Source of the DNA: Centropus unirufus
Lineage: Eukaryota; Chordata; Aves; Cuculiformes; Centropidae
DNA length: 64,000 nucleotides
Direction: 5' to 3'
NCBI GenBank assembly: GCA_013397695.1
Contig: VYZI01000018.1
Span: 2,454,420 to 2,518,419, forward strand
Part shown: positions 50,744 through 62,430 of the stretch, piece by piece
Layout: each line of letters opens with the position of its first letter
How positions within the stretch are numbered: position 1 is the stretch's first letter
The notes under the pieces: generated by a model
Told to the model about the DNA's origin: nothing
Database searches by the model: none
The model's input: the letters and a program-made list of their open reading frames with translations, nothing else
Position numbers and translations under genes: made by a program

Positions 50744-52481
50744 TGCTGACCATGTGTGACTTTGGTTTAGTAGTAGATGTGATAAAGTTCTATTGTGTGT
50801 TCCACACTCTATGTACCTCACTATAAGGAAGGAAGGAGAAACTTGAAAAACATTTTTTTATCCACTGTTCTTGGTCCCAAGAAAATTGAACTGATTTTAC
50901 AGTGTAAAGGCAGCAAAAGCCCTCTACAACAAAAATGTACTTCTAAACGTGACCTTAATGCCCATGTCTTTGCTGTTCCTATAATAATTGTCTCAAACAG
51001 TGATTAATTTTCTTTTCCAAATATACACTTTATTATCTGATTCTTTGGGGTTAGTTTGAAAGCTGAACCATTAGATCAGTCACAATCAAATTTAGTCTGT
51101 ATTTAGATAAATGAGGAAATTTTTTTGCGGTTCACTAACTAAATTGCAATTCATATTTTAATTCCTGGTCTTAATAGACAGAATGCAGGCAGGTGATTAA
51201 AGGGTCACTTGTAGGTGTTTTTATATAAACTACAGTTAGTAAAAACAGGTCCTGACTGTCTTAATTGGGAATACAAAGAAAGCGGTCTCTTTCCCAAATG
51301 TGTTTTAGGGTATAAGAAACGTACAGGGTACGAAGTGATAGGGGAATGCATTTTTTAATATTTTAAGAGAATGTATTTTACATTTCATAAATTCTTTAGA
51401 ATAGAAATAAGTTTGCCTGAAAGTGGAAAAAGCTTACTCATCATTTTGTAAGAATACCAGATGTTAATATCTACATTGCATTTTCTACCTTACCAATATC
51501 TGTTTAAAGGTTGAGTTTTTTGGGGAGTAAAAAAAAAATCACAAATACTTCAGTAATACAGCACAGTAAGTTGTTGATGTACTTACATTATAAGCACTGA
51601 AAGCAAGTAAAATGTGATGTTGTGATCCCTCATGTAGATATCCCATATGCGTGAATTACTGTTGCTTCAGAAGTGAAGATTATTCTAGGTGCATGTATTG
51701 TCCATATAACAATTTGTATCTTGGGTGTCAGGCTTTTTGTAGAGTAATTTTAGGTCCTTCCCATGACAAGCAACCACTGAGCTGTAATGCGTGTAATATC
51801 TATTGAGCTGACTGAGAAAATCTGTTGATTTTGGAGCTATGTATTAATTTTTTAATTAGTGTGGAAGGTATGTGGCCTCAGGTATCCTGCTTTTGTCAAG
51901 GAAACTGATACTTCCACGCTGCTGGGAATCTGGATTTTTTTTTAAAATTTTTTTATTTTCAAAAGGAGACTCAGTATCTGGCATGGGCATAGGGAAGTGT
52001 TATTCCTCCTAACGTTCTTAAATGTGACATTAGCAACTTGCTACAGGCATGACTGATACTTTGTTTAATATGTCACTGAAGGATCAGGTAGGCTGTTAAC
52101 CTGACATGAAAACAAATACGTATAAGATGTAAAAACGTGGCTTTACGAGACCTGAGACTATGTAGAATTTTTGAGGAGAGGAAGAATAAGCGAGAATAAG
52201 AATATGCACATGGTGGCTTTCCTCAACGGCTTTCATACTTAAAGTGGCCCAGCAGTTGTTTCCATTAATTGCTTCTGGAGGCTTGAAAAAGATGTTAGAG
52301 ATGTCCTGGTATGTTTGTTGAGAAAGATCTATATTTAATTTTATCATTTTCCAGGGTTTTAAAGAAGCTATAGTAAATGAGGAAATGGTTAATTAATATG
52401 TAAATGAATCCAGGCTTAGGGAGATATAATTGATAGTAATGGACACTAGGCTTTCCTCTATTTAGAGTAAGTATTAATGTT

Positions 52482-52871
52482 TTACTTCTGCCAAGTATTA
52501 CGAGCACGGGTCCTGATACGAATGTGAGAAGAGGATTCTGTTTCTGCAGCAGTTGCTTCTTGGCTTCTGTCTACTGCAGGTGTGGCAGTAGTAGAAGACG
52601 CCCGTCCAACAGGAATTGGATCAAAATCCAAAATGACTGTTGTTGAGCGGCAGTATCTGCACTTGGTCATGTCATTGTAATCCCAAAAAGCTTGGAAGTA
52701 GGAGTATGTAGAGCAAGACACAACATTTCTCAGTGGCATTTGATCCAAGTGCAGACTGATTGTCAGAAGTTCAGACATAAAAGAGGAGAGGGGAAAAGCA
52801 ACAAACGCTATGGTTCCATGTTTCGTTGTCTTCTGACTTCCTAGTATGTACTCAAATCTTAATTTTTTCAA
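52482..52871 (-). other. Unidentified open reading frame, coding-like
   Basis: About 129 codons open on the minus strand; the first codon of the frame is TTG, and the first ATG gives MSELLTISLHLDQMPLRNVV. The frame continues with a YNDMTKCRYC stretch (CxxC pair), then a Ser/Thr/Ala-rich part and a basic end (RIRTRARNTWQK). Codon composition looks more like a real exon or retrocopy than random AT-rich sequence. I do not recognise the protein. It could be a processed pseudogene, a terminal exon of a minus-strand gene, or chance. No clear start context; a weak acceptor-like CTAG lies near 52854 on that strand. Confidence 0.25.
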
Positions 52872-55500
52872 AAGTACTTAAAAGCCTGGTCCTGTGAAAA
52901 TCTTGCTTCTGAGAAATGTTCCTGAGAAATTCCCCCTTTCTTCCTGTGGCCTGGATGAAAAGCAAAATTGAGTGGGGTAGTAAAGTAACACTTGGCAAGC
53001 TTGTTGGTGCCATGGTTTTATTGCTTCTGAAATATTGTGAGTAATTGCAGAGATCTGCTTTTATCCAAACATAGTTTATATATTAGGAAGGAATTGTCTG
53101 GGCTATGTAAAACCTGCCATGAAAGACAAATGAGTGTTCTAGTTCAAAATAAATTGAAATGAGTCAGTTGGTCAAATTTAAGTTTTACTAAGAAGTCTGC
53201 AGAACAGGGAAATGAGGAAATGCTACTTCAAATTCCGATATTTGTTCTAAAGGAGCACACAATTACCTTTGGACATATTGACAGAAATAGACCATTTGGT
53301 GGAACCTTGGTATAAAGAGCCCTTGTTTTGAGAAAGCTGTTCAACCTACATGCAGGAAAAGCAGAAGCTCATAAGGAGAGACAGACCAAGATGATGTGGA
53401 AGCAGTCTTAACCTCTAGCCCAGTCCTTAAATTACAAAAAGCATGTAATGAGGGGTGCAATGCTTGTCTTGAAGCCAAGAACAAAAAGGTTGAACTTCAT
53501 GCAGGTGCATGACTAGAAGCCAATGGAAGCATTTAAAGAAGAGGACGACAGAGTGGAACAGATTGGAGAGGGGAGAAGGGAGTATGGTTTTTTCTCAAAA
53601 TAAGGTCTTGATCAAGATATGAAGATAAGAGCTTTAATTTTTCATTTTATTTTAGAAAATGTAGCAGGTGTGTTTTATTATTGTGTGGCCATACATATCC
53701 AGGTTAATACCATGCTCTTACGTCAGAGGTAGTAAGGATGCAATTGGCAGTGAATCACATCAGAGAAATGTGTTTTCTTTATAGAAAAAAGGGGGGGCAA
53801 TAACTTGGTAGACTAACACTGTCTTGCTATTACTAGAGTTGATTAGAGTTATCTAAACATAGAAACTTAGACATTCTTTTGTAGAAATTATTTTCTACCT
53901 CTGGGATGAATGAAACTAGCAGAAATTAGTTTTTATAACATTAACTTTCAAAGATGAGGAGAAATACTTCTGTGATGTGTGTTTCTGAACTTAACAATGT
54001 TTCTGCTCTTGTGAATCTGTAGTGAGGAACAAATGAGTGTGCTAGAGGACACAGTTCATAACTCAGTAGTGAAATCTGCTATTAAATCCCGCAGAAGTCT
54101 AAATCTTCATCAAGTCTGAACAACTTAAATGGAAGAGTACTGGATGTAAAGAAAGTTCTAAATAAATAAACTGCTTCTGGAGTGAGGTTTGTTTGATCTT
54201 CCGCAATGAGGAAGGTTGTCCACGGGATTAAGAATGGCATCTCGGTGAACATTTTGCTAGAAAAATAATATTGAATATTCATTTTGCTTCTTTGTTGGCA
54301 AATGATTGTTTGACCAGTTTACTGAGTGTTTTCAGTGAAATCTTTATGTCCTCATTTCATTCCATGTCTTGCGTATATATTTTTTTTGCCTAATGTGTGT
54401 AAGATGTTCTTTCATACCCATTTATGTGGTTAAAAGTTAGTGCCTTGGATCTCAGCACTTTGTGATTCAGTTGCTTTCTTGAATTGATGAAAACAAACCT
54501 CTGCAGATTTCTGGTGTAGTGAGCCTCTGAAGTTTCACATGGATGTTTGTAATGTATCAAAGACACATCTCTAATACAAAATAATTTAAAGGAAGTCTAT
54601 CAAGTACTGAAATGGAAGGGAGAAAGTAAGTTTTTCATGAACGAACTCAGACTGGAAGTTTGAAAGTTCCTAATGATTTGGACAAATAGCCTTGCAGGAG
54701 GTGTTTTGGTTCAAAAAGAAGTTTGAAAATGAGGAACAATAACAGATTAGTGAACAGCGGATTCTTTCTGGTGGCGTGTGCTTTTTCCTGTTTTAAAAAT
54801 CTATTCAATGACACATTTGGTATGGTAATTTGTGGCATAGTTTATTGGGCAGTTAGCCAAAAACTTTGGTTCACTGAAAGGGGAGTGTTTGTGAAACTAT
54901 TACTTGCCTGTGACAGTGCTCCTCTCTTCCAGCCTGTGGTCTTTAGGTAGAATGCACAGGTCTTGAGTTTGTGGAGGGTGGTGAAGGTGAGGAATTACAG
55001 CCAACTCTTCTCATGGCAATATTCCCTTGGCAAAGGGCAGTTGATTTCTCGGTCTTGATGTGTAGTAACTCATCCCAGCGTCCGTAGGAGGACAAACTAT
55101 AATTTTCTGTCAGAAGTGTGCCATACTTGCGATTGTATCAGCTAGTCTGAAATTAAATGTGCTTCATGCTCTCAATTCTGGCTCTTTGTAGGAAAAGGAT
55201 GGCATCCTGAGCAGGTCAGGATTGCTTAGCACTTGATCTTTACTGGGGGTCGCTTACACAACAAATTGAGTAAGTTAAAATAGCATTTAAAAATTGGAAC
55301 TGCTGCTCTCCAGCATTTAAAAAAAAAATTGAGTTGTCTCTTAAGATCATTCTCTCCACTACTGCTTTTGGTTTGTGAAGCTCGCTGGGGTCCTGTCAGG
55401 TCACACTCAATCTTTTCTCTGCAAGAGTAAGACCTAGAGGGGTGCATGATAGACAGGATAGAGAGAAGGGTTTTAAAATGAGATATGTTGATTATGCAAT

Positions 55501-55539
55501 AATTTGCTCCCAAAACGTGTAATTTGCTCCCAAAACGTG
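55501..55539. repeat. 20-bp tandem duplication
   Basis: AATTTGCTCCCAAAACGTGT at 55501-55520 is repeated directly at 55521-55540 with one difference in the last base. Confidence 0.9.
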
Positions 55540-56557
55540 GGGTCTTGAGATTAAAGCAAGCACTTATAACACTCTTGATGGATTATCTAACTTGGCAACA
55601 ATGCAAAATCTAATGCACTGAATCATAATGTAACCCTTGCAAGGCTGCATAAAATCAATTTTATCGTGACTTCATTTTTACATAGAAAGGAAGGTTTTCA
55701 CCAATTCTCATGCTACTTTTTTTTCACTGTAGGAGCAAACCTACTTCAGGACCGCCTCTGTACCTACCTGGTGTTGTAGTGCTAGTAACAAATACTAATG
55801 TTTGCAGGAGGGCTTCATAAGCCTTTGCCACTGTGAAATCATGTATTCGCCTTTTATTGTGTGACAAAAATAATTTGAAGAAGGGAAATTGCAACTGCTG
55901 GAGAGATACATGCAGCAAAATAGTGGAATAATCAGATATAGGAGAAAACAAGGGGTGTAGATACTGGAGATCTGCAAATTTGGGTGTTCAATTTGTAAAT
56001 TCAAATTCATCTCTAAATTTGTAACTTATATTGAAGTAATAATTCTTTCTCTCTTTCTCTCTCCATTTTGCTGCCTAAATGAAAATAGAGATGCTGGATT
56101 TGTAGAAAACTCAAGCAACAAAGAACTTCCAGCTCTCCTGAAAAGGTCTGCCCTCTAATTCGTTGCATCACTTCAAGGAGTTCTACTCAGTTGGCAAAGC
56201 TTTTGTTACTTGTTCAGTACACAAAAACATTGTGCAAAACCATGAAGAAAATTAAGAAAACTATTTTCAATTATATTTTAGAAGAAATGTGAAAATTGGT
56301 ATTTCTTAAGGAATGGTTGAACTTGTGTTTTTTTCTATGTCAAGCTTTTGTTTAAACAGGAAATCCTGTATATAGTTTAAGCCTTTGTTGTAATAACTTT
56401 GTTGCATTAGTAAAGGATGTGTATATTTATGTACTATAAATATTGTAGTATTTTTAAGAAGTAAAAATTTATCCTAGCTGTGGCCTTGACAGGTAGTTAT
56501 GTCGCCTCAACTAAAATCAATGGCAAAGACATTAATTAGTGTGAATTCTTAGGGTCT

Positions 56558-56563
56558 AATAAA
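56558..56563 (+). terminator. Possible distal poly(A) signal AATAAA
   Basis: AATAAA followed by TTGTGAAATGTCTGTC, after about 200 nt of AT-rich, 3'-UTR-like sequence. If used by LNPK it would imply a 3' UTR of about 7 kb. Weak; based on sequence alone. Confidence 0.2.
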
Positions 56564-59500
56564 CTTTGTGAAATGTCTGTCTTAGTTTCTCTGCTTGTAA
56601 TTAAGGAAATATTTAAACTTGTGCTCACTTTTTGAAATTTAATATTTTACCTAATGAAGCAAATTTCAAAGAGTATCAAATTTAATTACCTGGCTTACTG
56701 TCTGAATATATGCTACCTTTGCTGTGTATATAACTTGTTGAGGAAAAATCTGATTCTGAAAAAGCTATCAAATGGTCATCGTATCTGGAATATGATGATA
56801 GTTAAGAGTTGGGCTGCTCTTTGCATAGTAGTGTTCTACAGTTCCAAAGTGTTAATTCTGTTCAGTAGTTCGTTCTGTGCTGGCTTTACTCAATCAACTT
56901 GGATTTCATAGATACCGTTTTTAAAGGACCTCATGTGTTACCAGAACAAGGATGAGGGTTCCTCAGCTCCCCCGCCCCACAGTTGGACTGGCATATGTAG
57001 GAAAAGAAAGTTGTTCAAGGTTGAGTAGGTTCTGATAAGACCCATTTATCTGTGCTACAATCAATTGTGAGAACTCCTGGCATGTGGCATGAACACCCAG
57101 CTGCCCACCCTCAAAGGTCAGGCTGGCATAAGACTGCGAAATTCTGTGTGCGCGCTGAAGTAGAGGCATGGAAAACCTGCCTTGAATCGGTACAAAAATT
57201 CTGCGTGGTGACTTCAGAGGGGACTGTGGAGTTGCGAAGATGCTAATTTTGGCCTGCGATTCTGTAGACACATATTTCAGGGTGGGTATTACACGTTATA
57301 TTGTAGCTAAATGGTGATTTATGTCCTTATGCCTGCATTATTGTCCACAAGGTACTGCCCTCTGTCACAGGCCTGTATCACCTAATTTTTTCAGCCTGTT
57401 TCATTTTCATTAGTACAGCTGCTTTAGCTTGTGATCAGTGTCCTGCACCTCATTGATAATCTAAGAGAGTATTAGATGCACAGAAGCGACACCTAACCCT
57501 GTCAGTTTGGCTTGATTGACCCCTCAGCTTCCGAAACATGGATTCATTTTTTTTATTTTTTTTTTTAAAACCCAAGTTAGCCCGACATCCATTTTCACAC
57601 ACATTCTGGGCAGTTTAAAGGTTGGTCGGAATTGAATATTGCTCTTTCAAATTTGATAATGTATGAGTACAGAATTGTGACCTTTGTTACGTAGTAATAC
57701 ATCAACATGACATGAGCAGTAAGTGCAGCAATTACCTTTACTACACTTGAGATTGTTTCAGTTCTCATCTAGTAAGCAATTATTTCAGAATAAAAAAAGG
57801 ATGCCTCTAAGTTAAATATATTTTACAAATGGTGTAAATGGAGAAATTAATGTTTGGGGACTTTTTGATTTACAGGTAACTTTTCAGATGAATGTTAGCT
57901 TTTGAATTAATATGTTCAGTGGTAGAAGGAAGTCTTGTGCTGTTGGCTTCTTTTACAATACTTATTTATGGAAGGGTTTCTTTAACTCTTTTTGTTGTGT
58001 TCTGTAACCTAAGTTTCGTATTCTGATTTGTAGCTGAAGCCTAATCCTGCAAGCCATTCACGTGTCAGTTTGTTGTTCCCATGAGAATACTTGTAAGAGT
58101 TGGTTACGTGCATGAGAACAATACAAGTTTACATGCTTTTAAGTGCCTTTCTGAGCATACGAGAGTCTCAGACCTGCGCCATGTATTAATTTGAAAAGCT
58201 CTTTTAGGTTTGGCTTAGTTTCCAAGCCTTCTTCCTCACCTGTTGTTACAAATTATTTGGATAAGGCTAGTGCACAACGACTAGCTGGTAGGCACTACAA
58301 AAACACAAATCCATGCTCCTTGCCAAAGAGCATAAAGCCTCAAGAGAATTGGTATCAGCTATGGCTTCTGTGCTGTGGGCTAAAAATCAGAATAAAATTA
58401 CTGTGTCATTCTGAGCAAGCAATTGAGTAACCACTGAATGGTGACTTTCTATCAATGCTGTCTGTCATGACCAAGCCTCAAAGGAATAGCTTGAAGTAGG
58501 ATTTGTTGTTCTCCAAAAATATCTGCTTCCTCAGCAGCTGGACACTGAGCAGTGCCAGTGTGCTGGAGTTAAGCCCGGAACTTTAATTCAGGATCTGGGA
58601 AAATGCTTATTTTGTTTGATATTGAGGTGAAAACACCTGTCGGAGTGGTTTTCCTTAAGCTCTCAAAAATCTGAACCTCTAGATCCCAATAATGTTTGGC
58701 TGTATGGGGGTGCTGCAGACAGGTGACTCAAGTTGCTGATGTGGTTTGGGGACTGAATGGAGCCCATCTCTCCCAAGTCTGCCATGAGCAGAGGAGTTGA
58801 GTAGTTTCTCTAGAGCAGCTTTCTTCCCCAAGCTCCTGGCCGTGGGCATTGCTTGTTTGTTGTGCCTGCAGGCTAGGTGTAGACTGATAATAAACCTAAA
58901 CATTTTTGTAAGGAAAAGTTCATCAAAATGGAAAGGTCTTTAACATATTTTCTCATTGCTTCTCTAGCAAGTTAGGAAATTCTTGGCTGTCTGTGGTGGT
59001 GTTTGTTCTCTGGGAAGAAAAACAAAACAAATGCATTAGATCATTAGGTAAATGACTCCTAATCAAGCTCTTGGCTATGCAGACTGTTTTGCAAAGCCAC
59101 AAGGAAGGCATTTTCTGGGGAAACTGTGCAAACATGTCCTTGTGCTGTGGGAGGGCACTTGGGCCCTTAACTATTTCAAAATACTTCAGGCTTTTTTTCA
59201 TTTTTTGTTAAATTGTAAATGTTAATAGTACTTAGTCTGGAAAAAAAAAAACCCGCAAATTTTCCATTTAAAAATGTAAATAGTGTGTATATGGAAATGT
59301 TAAGTCTATGCTGCTGACTTAGCAGATGAAAGTGGTTACCACAGCTCACTGTGGAAGTTTGTTTTTCTACTGGGCTCTGTGTTTGTAGGAAGTTCCTTAT
59401 GTGAAAAGCTGCCCTTCTGCCAGTATGTGACTCCATGGCTAGAGAAGGAGTTGGCTACAAGAGTCGAAACAATAGCAACTGCTGTGTCATTGCGTGTCAG

Positions 59501-60169
59501 TATTTGTTGATTTTCTTGTTTGCTCATGTTGAATTTATTGTTTCTGGTAACAACTTCGGCATTTTTAGTTTCCCTCTGTATTGTATAACCATTATTCTCT
59601 GTATTGTATTAACCATTTTTTTTTAAAAAAGAACCGTCAACACTGGTATTCCCCAACAGTAGAATGCTTTTTTATAATATCTGGAGAATACTGCCTTTCT
59701 CATATTTTAAAGAAGGGAGTGAAGGTAATTTTTTTTTCACTGTTTCTTCTACAGCAATATGACTAGAAGTATTTTTTAAAAATGCTAAGATTTTTGTTTG
59801 TTTCAGCTATTTGGCGATGTCTGCATGTTGCTGGTTTTTTTTTTTAAAAAAAAAGGTGGTGAATGATAGCCTGGTTGCAGAATGTATTTTCTTTTTAAGG
59901 CTTATCTTAAAACTTACTGGTCTGCAATGGAGAAATCATCATGGAAGGAGTTTGGATTATTGAACAAATGTTGGGCGGTTAAATTTAGGGACACTTAATA
60001 GAAAGTACTCGACTAAGACTGTGTGGAGCTTATTGTGAGTACTCCTGTTATATTGTAATAAGGTGATGTGTCCATCTAGGCACGTCTCATCTATTTGATT
60101 TTAAGATCTCAGATTGCGTTATGAGTAAGTGTAACGATTCTGAGAGCTGGAGTATTGTCAGCCATTGTG

Positions 60170-60400
60170 AACGGTACTGAAGGAGTCTTGGGATGTATAG
60201 TGCGATAGATGCAATTTTTGATTTTTTTTTTCTTTTCCAAAGCCAATTTAATTTTGATTTATTTGCCTCATTAACCCAAGGATTCAGAAAATTGAATGCC
60301 ACCTGAGTGAGGTATTATTAACGCTAGTGAGAGATCTTCAGAATTGCTCCATGCTTATAAATTGGTCTTTTGAAAGCATTTTAAAGGCATAATGATATTG
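60170..60400. promoter_or_regulatory. Candidate conserved element downstream of LNPK
   Basis: Unique stretch with CAATTTAATTTTGATTTATT, CTCATTAACCC, TTATTAACG and CTTATAAATTGG. Motif clustering only; there is no repeat or coding signal. Confidence 0.2.
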
Positions 60401-61869
60401 TAGTGAAAATGTACAGCATCATTTAAAAATTACAAAATGCTTATTTGATTTCTGAAATAAGACTTGGTCACCTGACTTAAATGTATACTGATCTATTATT
60501 TATGCTTTTAAAATAGAGCTGATAAAAAACATAAGTGTTCTTGATATTATATTTTGTCATATCTAGTGAAAGAGATTGAAATCCAGAGAAACAATTTTCT
60601 GAAGAAATGAAATAGTATGCCCTCCTGAACCCCTGGGGAAAATAGCCTCTCTGTTTGCTCAGAATATGAAGCAGTAAAACTGTATAAGTAAAACAGACAG
60701 CCCATGTCACATTCCTATTTGTACCGTCTGGAATGATGTTTTAGAAACATTTTCTAGTTATTTTTGATAAATAAATGGTGCAAATAACATCTGCAAACCA
60801 GCCCTGCTGATGTAAGATTTTTCAGATCAGATTTGTTTGTCGGTGAAAGTTAGAAAATTGCTTTGCCAAACTAAAGTTGTATAACTCTCAACTATATGCA
60901 TAACAAATCTACAAGAATATATCTTGCTCTCCTTTGCCTTCCCTCAAAGAAACTAATGCTGATTCTCCATTATCTTTCCTTCAGGGGTCAGAAAGTATCT
61001 TGTTAAAATTACCAAGTAGCAAAAAAACTCCATTGCTAAACACAGATGTGTTTATAAGGTGTTAAATAGCTGAACAGTCATAATGAGAGTGGAGCATCCA
61101 GCTGTCATTCTGGAACATCATATCTCGTTTTAAAGCCTAGGGAATTCCCACTGAGTCATTAGTGCCCCACTGAAAACTAAGTTTTAAGGGCTATTGGAGC
61201 CTTCCACAGGTGAGATACCTGAGGGCAAGTGGTGTAAAGGAAATAAGTGTGTGGCCTGGCTGTTGCTTCCTGCAGACTCTGCCAACAGCTGGAGCACTGA
61301 GCATGGAGAACAGTAGCTCCAAGTCTTGTGGCTTACAGAAGCCCCCACTGTATGGATGCCGACACCACTCTCATTTCCTTCACTGGTGTAAAAGCTGAGA
61401 TGGAAAAAAGTTATTGGTAGCAGGGTTTAAGAAATCTGATGTGGAGCTACAAATGCCCGGCTTTCGCAAGACTGACTGAGGAAGTTTGTCTGTACATCTC
61501 CCAGAACATTGCTTGTTGAGGGAGTGGGTTTTCAGCTGCGTTTCAGGATTGTATGTCTGCAAGTCTTGTCGTGCTTCAGAAATCTATTCTCTACCGAGTT
61601 GGTTAGAACAAACTTTAATGATATTTTGTAAGGATTCTCAGCCAACTTCAAATTAAATTCTGTGATGCACAGTACAAGATGCATGATTTTTGTAATTATA
61701 CGTGTGTTTAATAGTGGCATCCCCCAATTTTTATTTTTCAGCCTTTACAAACATAATGATTGAATAAACTCTTCCCTCTGAGGTTATACAACACTGGAAT
61801 ATTACCTGGTATTTTATTTTAATGTGAGCAAAAAATGGACTTTCCTGGACTAATAGGACTTAATTGAGT

Positions 61870-61891
61870 GGATCTTTCTTGGATCTTTCTT
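61870..61891. repeat. 11-bp tandem duplication
   Basis: GGATCTTTCTT occurs twice in direct succession (61870-61880 and 61881-61891). Confidence 0.85.
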
Positions 61892-62189
61892 CCTTGACTG
61901 AAAAAGCATTGGGTAGGGCGTTTTTATCAGGGTAAGGGCTAGAATTCCAGAAAAGTTAATTTTTTTTTTGTTAGTTGTATGTGTTCACTGGCCTATATAA
62001 TGATGATGGTGATAATATTATCTGAATGGATATTTCTATACAGCAAATGCAAGAAGGAATGAGCACGCTAGAATTAAGTCCTAAAAAATTCATTATGAAT
62101 CCACCCAAGATTCATTTCAGGTTTCTCTTTGGCAGAAAGCTCCAGTGCTTCAATACAGCATGATTTGTCTACCAGTAATTTTCCATTTC

Positions 62190-62430
62190 TAAACGACAAA
62201 AGCATTATGTATACCCATGAAGAGATATCACCATGATTTTATAGAACCTGACTTTATTGCATCATTTATTTACTCAGTAATCATGTGCTAATGTGGTGTT
62301 TGTCCAAGTAATTATGAATTGAATTACTCATTTAGCTTTTTTGATAAAACAGTTTATAGTTTCTGTAATGCTCAGTTGAAAGCTCCTTGATCATGGTCAA
62401 TGACTGTCATTTTCCCTGTAAGGTGAGAGT
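62190..62430. promoter_or_regulatory. Candidate homeodomain-rich conserved element downstream of LNPK
   Basis: ACTTTATTGCATCATTTATT, AAGTAATTATGAATTGAATT with ACTCATTTAGC (TAATTA at 62309-62314), and GACTGTCAT (62402-62410) fall within about 200 nt of unique sequence. HOX-type and TALE-type cores together suggest a developmental enhancer. Inference from composition and the locus. Confidence 0.3.

Noticed and set aside
53300..53600. A/G-rich stretch resembling an old interspersed repeat
   Set aside because: No diagnostic ends or consensus that I can name.
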